Below, in pieces: positions 1 to 6,181 of a stretch of 6,190 bases of DNA. Source of the DNA: an uncultured Salinimicrobium sp. (GTDB lineage Bacteria > Bacteroidota > Bacteroidia > Flavobacteriales > Flavobacteriaceae); contig CAMPJY010000144.1 in assembly GCA_946887025.1 (NCBI GenBank), forward strand, positions 1 to 6,190. The letters are read 5' to 3'. Position 1 is the first letter of the stretch; every line of letters begins with the position of its first letter. A program made the position numbers and the translations under genes. Below the pieces are notes generated by a model. That model made no database searches. It was not told where the DNA came from and saw only the letters and a program-made list of their open reading frames with translations.

Positions 1-11
1 GTATATCACCC

Positions 12-701
12 TTATATCTGATTCGCTGTCTCTATAATTTCAACAACTTTTTCAAATTCAATATCCTTGACCCTTTCCTCGGTAAGGCTTATTCCGGTTT
101 CTTCCAGGATCTTCTGAAACTGCTTTCTGGTCATATAATTCCCATGGCTGCTCCGGTTTCTGTTACCCGATTGGGAGGAGATATCCTCTGTATCGATAAG
201 CAGGATCCTTTTCTTTATTCCGTTCTTATCTTCCCAGTGCTTTCCCCATTTCAGGGATTCTGCTATCAGGGCACCGGCTAAGCCTCCACCGTAGGAATTA
301 CTTGTTGACCTGAGGATATAAGGGGAATTTTCATCAATGATGATCAGGCTGTACTTGCCTTCAAGATCTAATTTCGCATAAGATTTCCAGTGGTTCACGT
401 CATTGGAATAGCCTAAGTTGAAATAGTTGGTGTCGTTGAATTCCAAAGCCCAGGCAGAAAGCCCTGCTTTGATTTTTTTTCCCGTCTGCCGATCGAATAT
501 CCCTTTTACGGTAAGATGTTGTTCGCTTTGGTCCTTCAGCAAGATCCCTGCGTTGAGGTTCATGGGCCGGTTGTTAAGGTAATCTTCGGTGGTTTCGTAC
601 AGTTTGACAGGCTTCAGGGAGCTTAATTCATTTAAAGGAACTTTTTGTACTCCACAGGATGCGAAAAGAAATATTGTAAGAAGCAGAAGGATTCGTTTCA
701 T
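12..701 (-). CDS. Envelope lipoprotein of unknown function
   Basis: I do not recognise the family. The 229-residue product starts with a short basic end, a Leu-rich hydrophobic core and a lipobox-like FASC at residues 13-16, so Cys16 should be lipidated after signal peptidase II cleavage. Phe at the -3 position is acceptable but not the commonest. Residues 17-20 (GVQK) lack the acidic cluster described as a surface-export signal in Bacteroidota lipoproteins, so a periplasm-facing anchor is the simpler inference. The mature part is mixed alpha/beta, with a Gly-rich hydrophobic stretch YGGGLAGALIAES at 137-149, a basic/Ser-rich polar segment near 175-190 and a charged helical C-terminus from about 191. 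The start at 701 is chosen because it gives the complete leader; no Shine-Dalgarno sequence is visible. It is divergent from the gene at 988 and its coding sequence is visibly more AT-rich than the other two genes. The ORF is complete, ending 11 bases from the window edge. Confidence 0.85.
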   Translation of the reverse strand: MKRILLLLTIFLFASCGVQKVPLNELSSLKPVKLYETTEDYLNNRPMNLNAGILLKDQSEQHLTVKGIFDRQTGKKIKAGLSAWALEFNDTNYFNLGYSNDVNHWKSYAKLDLEGKYSLIIIDENSPYILRSTSNSYGGGLAGALIAESLKWGKHWEDKNGIKKRILLIDTEDISSQSGNRNRSSHGNYMTRKQFQKILEETGISLTEERVKDIEFEKVVEIIETANQI

Positions 702-856
702 GGTTTTATTATCAATTACAGGGGTGGAATTTATAAAAAAAGCATGAACTATTTTTCCAGATTAAAAAATTATCAGGTATTTCTCACAAGCTTCCTGTTC
801 AGGCCGCCAGATAGGTGAGGATATAGGTGTTCTACAAAGATGAGGAGATGTCGTTT

Positions 857-895
857 CTTAAAACCTGTCAGATCTCTTGTTTTGAGGTTATTAAG
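857..895. repeat. Imperfect inverted repeat in the divergent spacer
   Basis: CTTAAAACCT (857-866) pairs with AGGTTATTAAG (885-895): the complement of the right arm is CTTAATAACCT, identical to the left arm except for one extra T. The 18-nt loop contains GTCAGATC. It could be a hairpin or a degraded copy of an interspersed AAACCTGTCAG-type repeat that I recall from Bacteroidota genomes; the latter is memory, not a search result. Confidence 0.35.
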
Positions 896-949
896 CCGCC
901 GCAGAGGGCAATAAAAGCCGGCTGTTTCTGTTAATGAATGAAATTTAAT

Positions 950-957
950 TATTTTAG
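950..957 (+). promoter_or_regulatory. Candidate Bacteroidota -7 box (TATTTTAG)
   Basis: TATTTTAG lies 30 bp before the ATG at 988 and matches the Bacteroidota -7 consensus TAnnTTTG at every defined position except one. A weak TTCTG at 926-930 sits 19 bp upstream, where a -33 element (consensus TTTG) would be expected. Because the region is AT-rich, a chance match is quite possible. Confidence 0.3.
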
Positions 958-987
958 TCCGCTTAATAACTCAAACATTCCATCAAG

Positions 988-2211
988 ATGAAGAAATGTT
1001 TTTATTGCCTCATGATTTTCCTGGTAACAATCCCCATGCTGGGGCAGACGGAGAGCCGGAAGGATTCCCTGGAGCTGCTGTACCAGAAGTATTTCGAACT
1101 TCAGAAGGAACAGGATTCCATCAATAGACTATCGGCTTCCATTTCCACCCTGGAGGAGAATTATTCGAAATTCAACGACATCCTGAAATCCAACAACGAA
1201 TCCATCCGCAAGCTTACCAATGCGGAGCTGTTCTCCCTGCAGGAGCAGCTGAATCAGCGGAAGAACAAGATTATCAATACGGCGGAATTCGTCAATGTTT
1301 CCAACGTAAGTCTGAATGCCATCAAGCAGATAGACGCCACCTCGGACTACCTGAGCAAGGTGGCTTCGCTGAACAATCCGGAAAACATGGACCTGGGGTT
1401 CTCGCTGAGCAAGAAGGTGACGGCCATCCTGAACAGCACCCTGGTGAAGGGGGAAAGGAAGGTGAACGGGATCCGCTCGAATAAATTCCTGGCCCTGGTG
1501 GACAACATCATCAATTCGCCGCTTTCTGAAAGCATCTCCAGCGCCGTTCCCGTGGTGGGGGCGCTGAAGTCGGTGGTCGATCTGGCCATTGGTACGGCGG
1601 TGCAGGGGGACGAGGTGAGCGTGGAGGATATCTCGGAGCTGAAGAGCTCCCTGAAGCTGTATATAGAGCATTACGAAGGCCTGGCAAGGGCGCAGCGGGA
1701 ATTTGACCAGAACCTGGCCAACCTCGATATCCGCAAGAATGCGCTGATCTCGCTGCTCACCCAGTACACCATCGAAAGGGTGAACACGCTGACCCCTAAC
1801 TCGGTCGCAGAGACGGAGGAGCTGGTGCTGACGGAGCTGATCAATGAGCATTATGACCGGCATCAGATAGAAGCCAGGGTGGAGGCGCTTACCACGGGTT
1901 CCAGTCAGCAGGACCTGAACAGACTGCTGTCGGATAACCGGCTGATCTATCCCACCTATGCTTTGAATCAGGCGAAGTTCATCCGGGATGAGATCGATGC
2001 GCTGGGGAAGGAGTACATCTCCATCTATGAGTCCTACCAGAAGGCCCTGGAAGCGGTGCTGGTGAAGAGCAAGGCCATAGGGGACGCGGAGAAGATCGAC
2101 AAGAAGATCGGGGAGCTGGAGGACCGGCTGGTGATGGTGGAGAATAATTTCAGGGAGAGTGTGAATATAAACAGGCTGAATTCCAAGTTTAAGATGTTGA
2201 TGGAGTATTAA
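988..2211 (+). CDS. Exported helical/coiled-coil protein with central hydrophobic segment, unknown function
   Basis: I do not recognise the family. The 407-residue product begins with a Sec signal peptide (MKK, hydrophobic core to about residue 18, likely cleavage after Gln20 in MLGQ-TES). There is no lipobox at the cleavage region, so it should be soluble in the periplasm or secreted. The mature chain is dominated by long charged amphipathic helices: about 24-100 with Leu/Ile spaced as in coiled coils, about 209-262, and 325-400 (for example KKIGELEDRLVMVENNF). The exception is residues 182-206, SISSAVPVVGALKSVVDLAI and onward, the only hydrophobic stretch after the signal. Long helices flanking one hydrophobic segment recall alpha-helical pore-forming proteins or coiled-coil adaptors, but no diagnostic motif supports either. 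No Shine-Dalgarno sequence precedes the ATG; the start is set by the leader. G+C is high, similar to the downstream gene. A 7-bp tandem repeat starts 5 bp after the stop. Confidence 0.85.
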   Translation: MKKCFYCLMIFLVTIPMLGQTESRKDSLELLYQKYFELQKEQDSINRLSASISTLEENYSKFNDILKSNNESIRKLTNAELFSLQEQLNQRKNKIINTAEFVNVSNVSLNAIKQIDATSDYLSKVASLNNPENMDLGFSLSKKVTAILNSTLVKGERKVNGIRSNKFLALVDNIINSPLSESISSAVPVVGALKSVVDLAIGTAVQGDEVSVEDISELKSSLKLYIEHYEGLARAQREFDQNLANLDIRKNALISLLTQYTIERVNTLTPNSVAETEELVLTELINEHYDRHQIEARVEALTTGSSQQDLNRLLSDNRLIYPTYALNQAKFIRDEIDALGKEYISIYESYQKALEAVLVKSKAIGDAEKIDKKIGELEDRLVMVENNFRESVNINRLNSKFKMLMEY

Positions 2212-2216
2212 GGGGG

Positions 2217-2251
2217 AGTCAGAAGTCAGAAGTCCGAAGACCGAAGTTCAG
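2217..2251. repeat. 7-bp tandem repeat just after the stop codon
   Basis: Units read AGTCAGA (2217-2223), AGTCAGA (2224-2230), AGTCCGA (2231-2237), AGACCGA (2238-2244), then a degenerate AGTTCAG (2245-2251). The array begins 5 bp after the stop of the helical protein gene. Its period is the same as that of the array at 6090-6117 although the unit sequence differs. Function unknown; I recall similar heptamer arrays between genes in Bacteroidota. Confidence 0.7.
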
Positions 2252-2253
2252 GG

Positions 2254-2352
2254 AAGGGTTTCCCGCTGATTACGCAGATTTTTGCGCAGATTTCGGAGAT
2301 ATATCTGCGACTATCTGCGGTTTTGATCTGCGCTTATCTGCGGGAAACCCTT
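2254..2352. repeat. 99-bp intergenic palindromic element built from ATCTGCG units; possible terminator
   Basis: Perfect 13-bp terminal arms AAGGGTTTCCCGC (2254-2266) and its complement (2340-2352) enclose an imperfect palindrome centred on AGATATATCT (2297-2306). The left half carries CGCAGAT at 2273-2279 and 2285-2291 and a variant CGGAGAT at 2294-2300; the right half carries ATCTGCG at 2303-2309, 2313-2319, 2326-2332 and 2336-2342, spaced 10, 13 and 10 bp. The right arm runs into TTTT (2351-2354), so RNA from the upstream gene would form a long stem followed by a short U tract, which could act as a terminator. I recall interspersed elements of this ATCTGCGGGAAA type in Bacteroidota genomes, probably spread as non-coding repeats. 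No coding sequence lies inside. Confidence 0.75.
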
Positions 2353-2363
2353 TTCAGGTCCGC

Positions 2364-2383
2364 GGTTTACGAAACAGTAAACC
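2364..2383. promoter_or_regulatory. Perfect 7-6-7 inverted repeat upstream of the large gene
   Basis: GGTTTAC (2364-2370), loop GAAACA, GTAAACC (2377-2383) form a perfect dyad. It lies 80 bp before the ATG at 2463 and 45 bp upstream of the promoter-like box at 2428. It could bind a dimeric regulator or form a small hairpin; with no T tract after it, a terminator role is less likely. The regulator is unknown. Confidence 0.4.
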
Positions 2384-2427
2384 TACCCATTTAACAAAAT
2401 GTTTATTAAAAATAAAATTCCCTTTTA

Positions 2428-2435
2428 TAGTTTAG
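2428..2435 (+). promoter_or_regulatory. Candidate Bacteroidota -7 box (TAGTTTAG)
   Basis: TAGTTTAG lies 27 bp before the ATG at 2463 and differs from TAnnTTTG at one defined position, the same position and base (A) as in the box at 950-957. No clear -33 TTTG is visible; the expected region around 2402-2408 reads TTTATTA. Separate transcription of the large gene is plausible given the repeat element upstream. Confidence 0.3.
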
Positions 2436-2462
2436 AGCAATATCCTATATGATACTGCACCT

Positions 2463-5400
2463 ATGCACAAGATTTTAACGGTTATTGTTCTTTCCCTTTT
2501 TATACATCAGGCTGCCCACTCACAGGAAGAGGATTCCACCGAGCTGGTGGGAACTTTCTATTTTATCGGCGATATGGGGCATGCTTCGGAAGAAGCGCCC
2601 TCAGAGGCCCTGCTGGCGCTGGAAGATTTTCTGAAGTCAGAGGACGAGGCGCGGAAGGAGAATGCCTTCCTCGTCTTTCTTGGGGATAATCTTTCTCAAC
2701 CGGATCGGCTTCCGTTTAAGGAGGGGCTGCTGGAGGATTTCCCGGGGGAAGTGGTATTCCTTCCGGGGGAACTGGAGTGGCAGAAGCAGGGCGTGGAAGG
2801 CCTGGAGGCGGCAAGCGAATTCCTGGCTAAGGAGCTGGGCCGAGAGGAGGTTTATAATCCGGTACCCGGTTGCGGGCTGGCTTTTATAGATATTTCTGAC
2901 GAGGTACACCTGATCGTGCTGGATTCGCAGTGGTTCATTGCGGACTGGGACGATCATCCGCTGGTAAATGACAACTGTCCGGAGATAAAGACCCGGGAAG
3001 CGCTGTTTACAGAGATCGAGTCGGAACTCAAGAAGAATCAGGAAAAGACCACCATCATCGCCGTACATCATCCGCTGCTCTCCAACGGGGTGCACGGGGG
3101 GAACAACGGCTGGAGCTCCTATTTATATCCTTCCTTTAAAAAAGTGCCGATCCCGGTGGTGGGGCAGGTCACCAATCTGCTGCGCACCAGCGGCGGTACT
3201 TCCATCCAGGATTCGGGAAATCCTGCCTACAGCGGCTTCATCGCCCGCCTCAGGACCATCGGGAAGAAGTGGGGGAAGGTGGTGTACGCCTCGGGCCACG
3301 ATCATTCGCTGCAGTACCTGGAAGACGGGCTATCTAAACAGATCGTCGTGGGCTCGGGGGCCATTACTTCCTATACTGAAGAAGGAAAACACGGACAATT
3401 TGCTGCGGAGGAACCGGGTTTTGCTGTCCTGAATGTCTATAAGGATGGTTCTTCGGATGTCCGCTTCATCGGAAAAGAGCAGGAACTGCTTTTTCAGTCG
3501 GAGGTATATCCTGAGGATCCGACCTACAACATTGACAGCCTTCCCGATACCTTCCCCGAAACTTTTACCACCACCATATACGACTCTGAACAGACGCAGA
3601 AGAGCGATTTCTACGTCAACTTGTGGGGGGAACGTTACAGGGAACTTTATTCCACCGAAATAACCGCTCCTGTAGCCGATCTGGACACGCTTTACGGCGG
3701 ACTGGAAGTGATCCGGTTGGGCGGGGGGAACCAGACCAATTCCATTCGCCTGAAGGACAGCCTGGATCGGGAATACAACATCCGGATGCTGCGCAAGGAC
3801 GCGGTGCAGTTCCTTCAGAATACGGCCTATAAGAACAAACCCGTGGAGGAGGCTTTTGAGGAGACCTTTGCCGAGGAGATGATCGAGGATTTCTACACGG
3901 CCTCGCATCCTTATGGTTACCTGGTGGTCCCGCCCTTATCGGAAGTCGCGGGGATACACCATCCCAATCCGGAGGTGTTCTACCTGCCCAAACAACCCGG
4001 CCTTGGGGAATATAATTCGGTACATGGGAATGAGCTTTACATGATCGAGGAAAGGCCCGAGGAGCACTGGCTGGGGTATGAGGATTTTGGTTCCCCCAAT
4101 CACGATATCGAGAGCACCTCCGGCCTGTTCGAACGGCTGCGGAGGGATGAGAAATACTCGCTGGACGAGGCCAGCTTCATCAGGGCGCGGGTCTTCGACA
4201 TGCTGATCGGCGACTGGGACCGGCATAACGACCAGTGGCGCTGGGCAGAGATAGAACTGGAGAACGGGGATCGCGTATTTGAAGCCATTCCCCGGGATCG
4301 GGACCAGGCCTTCTCCAACTTCGACGGCTGGATCTTCAGAAATTTCAGGCAGATCATTGGTTTTCTGAACCAGTTCGGCCACTATAGCGACAACATTGAC
4401 AATGTGGAATGGTTCAATCGCTCGGCTTCCAATCTGGACCGCAATCTCATCGAGAACAGCGGCAGGGAGGAGTGGCTCGCACAGGCGGAATTTCTTCAGG
4501 AAACCCTCACCGATGAGGTGATCGAGGAGGCCTTTACAGCCCTTCCGGAAGCGCTGCAGGGGGAAAGCACCAAGGGACTCATTCAGAAGATGAAGGGCCG
4601 GCGGGAGAATCTGGTGGACATCGTGAGTCGCTATTACGACGAGCTGGCCGAGACAGCCATCATGACCGGGACGGATAAAGACGACATTATCGACATCATC
4701 CGGATGGAGGACGGCAGGACAGAAGTGAAGATCAGCCGGAACAAGGATGGGGAACGCGGGGAGCTGGTGAACCAGCGGATCTACGAGCCCGAGGAAACCG
4801 AAGAGGTGTGGGTGTACGGGCTTGATGACGACGATGAATTTTATGTGGAAGGAGCCGATAATTCGGAAATCATCGTAAAGATCATTGGAGGGCAGAACAA
4901 CGACGTCTTCAATATATTGCAGGGTGACGGAATCCGGGTGTATGACCACAGGACCAAGCCGAACACGGTGGAGCAGAATAACGGGGCGAAGATCTTTTTC
5001 ACCGATAATTACGAGATCAATACCTTCGACCGGGATTTTAAAATAATCGAGAAGAACAGCGTGCTGCCGTACCTGAGCTTTAACCCTGATGACGGGGTCA
5101 TCTTAGGGGCCAGAGCGGCCTTTACGGATACTGAACTGGTGAGGAAACCTTTTACCAGCAGGCATTCCTTCGGGGCCTCCTATTTTTTTGGGACCGGGGG
5201 TTTTGAGGTAGAGTATGCCGGGGAATTTGCCCATGCGGAACGCACCCACAATCTGCTGCTGGGGGCTCATTATTCGAGTGCCAGCAGCACCAGCAATTTC
5301 TTTGGTTTCGGAAATGAAACCCAGTACGATCGGGATGAGGTTTCCAAGGATTACAACCGGATCCGGATAAGCAGCTATGGGGCGGAGCTGGGACTGGTGC

Positions 5401-6089
5401 GCAGGAGCAAGTACGGCAGTACCTTCAGGTATTCAGCCCTGTTTGAGGGGGTGAAGGTGGAGGATACCCCGGACAGGTTTATCAGCCTTTTTCCGGAAAC
5501 CACGGACTTTTTCGACAGGATGTTCTTTGCGGGGCTGGAAGCCATGTATGCCTACGAGAGCTATGACAATTCATTAAACCCCGCCAAAGGGCTTCATTTC
5601 AACCTTACAGCAGGGGGGAAGATGAATGTGGAGGAGACGGATAATACTTTCCTTTATGTGAAGCCTTATCTGGAGCTGTTCACGCCCATCTCAGCCAATG
5701 AGCGCTGGGTGCTGAATCCGCGCTTACAGGGGCAGGTGAATTTCCTGGATGGCTATGAATTCTTCCAGGCGGCTACCCTTGGCGGGAAGTCCGGTTTAAG
5801 AAGTTTCCGCCACGAGCGCTTTGCGGGGGAGCGATCTTTTGCTGCAGGAACGGATCTGCGATATACTTTTCCCGAGGTACAGGGAAATTTCCTGCCTTAC
5901 CAGCTGGGGATATTCGGGGGTTATGATATAGGCAGGGTCTGGCTGGATGGCGAGGATAGCAACACCTGGCACCAAAGCTACGGCGGGGGATTCTGGATCA
6001 GCGTCGCAAAGGCAGCAGCAGCGCAGTTCAATCTCTTCCACGGTGAAGAAGGCTTGAGATTTTCCTTTGGATTTGAGTTTGGGTTTTAG
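2463..6089 (+). CDS. Outer-membrane fusion: metallophosphoesterase, kinase-like region and Omp85-type barrel
   Basis: The 1208-residue product starts with a signal peptide (likely cleavage after Ser20 or Gln21, HSQ-EED). Residues about 30-345 are a calcineurin-like metallophosphoesterase: GDMG (36-39), LGDN (73-76), VHHP (201-204) and GHDH (278-281). The third block reads PGELEW (101-106) where PGNHDW is expected, and GDNLS (74-78) lacks the Tyr of GDxxY, so activity is doubtful. Residues about 400-730 carry motifs like the CotH/HipA/FAM20 atypical kinase fold: Gly-rich GGG (420-422), a basic strand ending IRMLRKD (440-446), hinge-like YMIEERP (526-532), GDWDRHNDQW (583-592) and IPRDRDQAF (609-617). 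Residues 733-822 hold Asp/Gly-rich RTX-like turns (GLDDDDEF, GGQNNDVF). From about 870 to the end is a surface-antigen/Omp85 barrel with an L6-type motif GLRSFRHERFAGER (1111-1124) and terminal Phe. No POTRA domain is evident. The barrel should sit in the outer membrane; orientation of the other domains is inferred only. Confidence 0.9.
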   Translation: MHKILTVIVLSLFIHQAAHSQEEDSTELVGTFYFIGDMGHASEEAPSEALLALEDFLKSEDEARKENAFLVFLGDNLSQPDRLPFKEGLLEDFPGEVVFLPGELEWQKQGVEGLEAASEFLAKELGREEVYNPVPGCGLAFIDISDEVHLIVLDSQWFIADWDDHPLVNDNCPEIKTREALFTEIESELKKNQEKTTIIAVHHPLLSNGVHGGNNGWSSYLYPSFKKVPIPVVGQVTNLLRTSGGTSIQDSGNPAYSGFIARLRTIGKKWGKVVYASGHDHSLQYLEDGLSKQIVVGSGAITSYTEEGKHGQFAAEEPGFAVLNVYKDGSSDVRFIGKEQELLFQSEVYPEDPTYNIDSLPDTFPETFTTTIYDSEQTQKSDFYVNLWGERYRELYSTEITAPVADLDTLYGGLEVIRLGGGNQTNSIRLKDSLDREYNIRMLRKDAVQFLQNTAYKNKPVEEAFEETFAEEMIEDFYTASHPYGYLVVPPLSEVAGIHHPNPEVFYLPKQPGLGEYNSVHGNELYMIEERPEEHWLGYEDFGSPNHDIESTSGLFERLRRDEKYSLDEASFIRARVFDMLIGDWDRHNDQWRWAEIELENGDRVFEAIPRDRDQAFSNFDGWIFRNFRQIIGFLNQFGHYSDNIDNVEWFNRSASNLDRNLIENSGREEWLAQAEFLQETLTDEVIEEAFTALPEALQGESTKGLIQKMKGRRENLVDIVSRYYDELAETAIMTGTDKDDIIDIIRMEDGRTEVKISRNKDGERGELVNQRIYEPEETEEVWVYGLDDDDEFYVEGADNSEIIVKIIGGQNNDVFNILQGDGIRVYDHRTKPNTVEQNNGAKIFFTDNYEINTFDRDFKIIEKNSVLPYLSFNPDDGVILGARAAFTDTELVRKPFTSRHSFGASYFFGTGGFEVEYAGEFAHAERTHNLLLGAHYSSASSTSNFFGFGNETQYDRDEVSKDYNRIRISSYGAELGLVRRSKYGSTFRYSALFEGVKVEDTPDRFISLFPETTDFFDRMFFAGLEAMYAYESYDNSLNPAKGLHFNLTAGGKMNVEETDNTFLYVKPYLELFTPISANERWVLNPRLQGQVNFLDGYEFFQAATLGGKSGLRSFRHERFAGERSFAAGTDLRYTFPEVQGNFLPYQLGIFGGYDIGRVWLDGEDSNTWHQSYGGGFWISVAKAAAAQFNLFHGEEGLRFSFGFEFGF

Positions 6090-6117
6090 TGGAGAGTGGA
6101 GAGTGGAAAGTGGAGAG
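6090..6117. repeat. 7-bp tandem repeat abutting the stop codon
   Basis: Four units follow the TAG directly: TGGAGAG (6090-6096), TGGAGAG (6097-6103), TGGAAAG (6104-6110), TGGAGAG (6111-6117), then TTT. It has the same period and the same position relative to the gene end as the array at 2217-2251. Function unknown. Confidence 0.7.
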
Positions 6118-6156
6118 TTTCTCGAGTAGGGACATGATTCATCGCGTTCTTCCGCT

Positions 6157-6181
6157 GCGCCAGATCTCCAGATCTGAGCGC
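6157..6181. repeat. 8-bp direct duplication within a bulged hairpin
   Basis: CCAGATCT occurs twice in tandem (6160-6167 and 6168-6175), and the surrounding GCGC (6157-6160) and GCGC (6178-6181) allow a hairpin with one bulged base. There is no T tract, so it is a poor terminator. It may be the edge of a larger repeat cut off by the window end. The remaining bases of 6118-6190 show no gene. Confidence 0.4.

Larger units (their letters stand above)
702..987. other. Divergent intergenic region, AT-rich with small inverted repeats
   Basis: This 286-bp spacer separates two divergently transcribed genes, so it should hold promoters for both. I see no gene or RNA gene in it. It contains an A/T-rich stretch next to the lipoprotein start (about 702-780), an imperfect inverted repeat at 857-895, an 8-bp palindrome AGCCGGCT at 916-923, and a promoter-like box at 950-957. 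No convincing promoter box was found for the minus-strand gene. Confidence 0.6.

Noticed and set aside
630..701. Surface-exposure signal on the minus-strand lipoprotein
   Set aside because: Residues after Cys16 are GVQKVP, without the acidic residues expected of the Bacteroidota lipoprotein export signal.
1129..1863. Open frame of 244 codons on the minus strand
   Set aside because: Antisense to the helical secreted protein; its composition (many Arg, His, Gln, Leu) is typical of the complement of Glu/Leu-rich coding sequence, and no domain is visible.
2273..2342. CRISPR-like spacing of short repeats
   Set aside because: The units are only 7 bp, invert in orientation across the centre and have 2-6 bp gaps, so this is a palindromic element and not a repeat-spacer array.
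2760..2786. A sequencing frameshift explaining the missing GNHD motif
   Set aside because: The frame is continuous with conserved phosphoesterase residues on both sides (VVFLPG before, the Trp and later Gly after), and no neighbouring frame gives GNHD.
2637..3095. Open frame of 152 codons on the minus strand inside the phosphoesterase domain
   Set aside because: Antisense to conserved phosphoesterase blocks; no motif or leader of its own.
3330..3908. Open frame of 192 codons on the minus strand
   Set aside because: Antisense shadow of the large gene, whose forward reading has clear domain motifs.
3936..4949. Open frame of 337 codons on the minus strand
   Set aside because: It lies wholly antisense to the kinase-like region of the large gene, has no leader or recognisable motif, and is rich in His/Pro/Val as expected from reading the complement of GC-rich codons.
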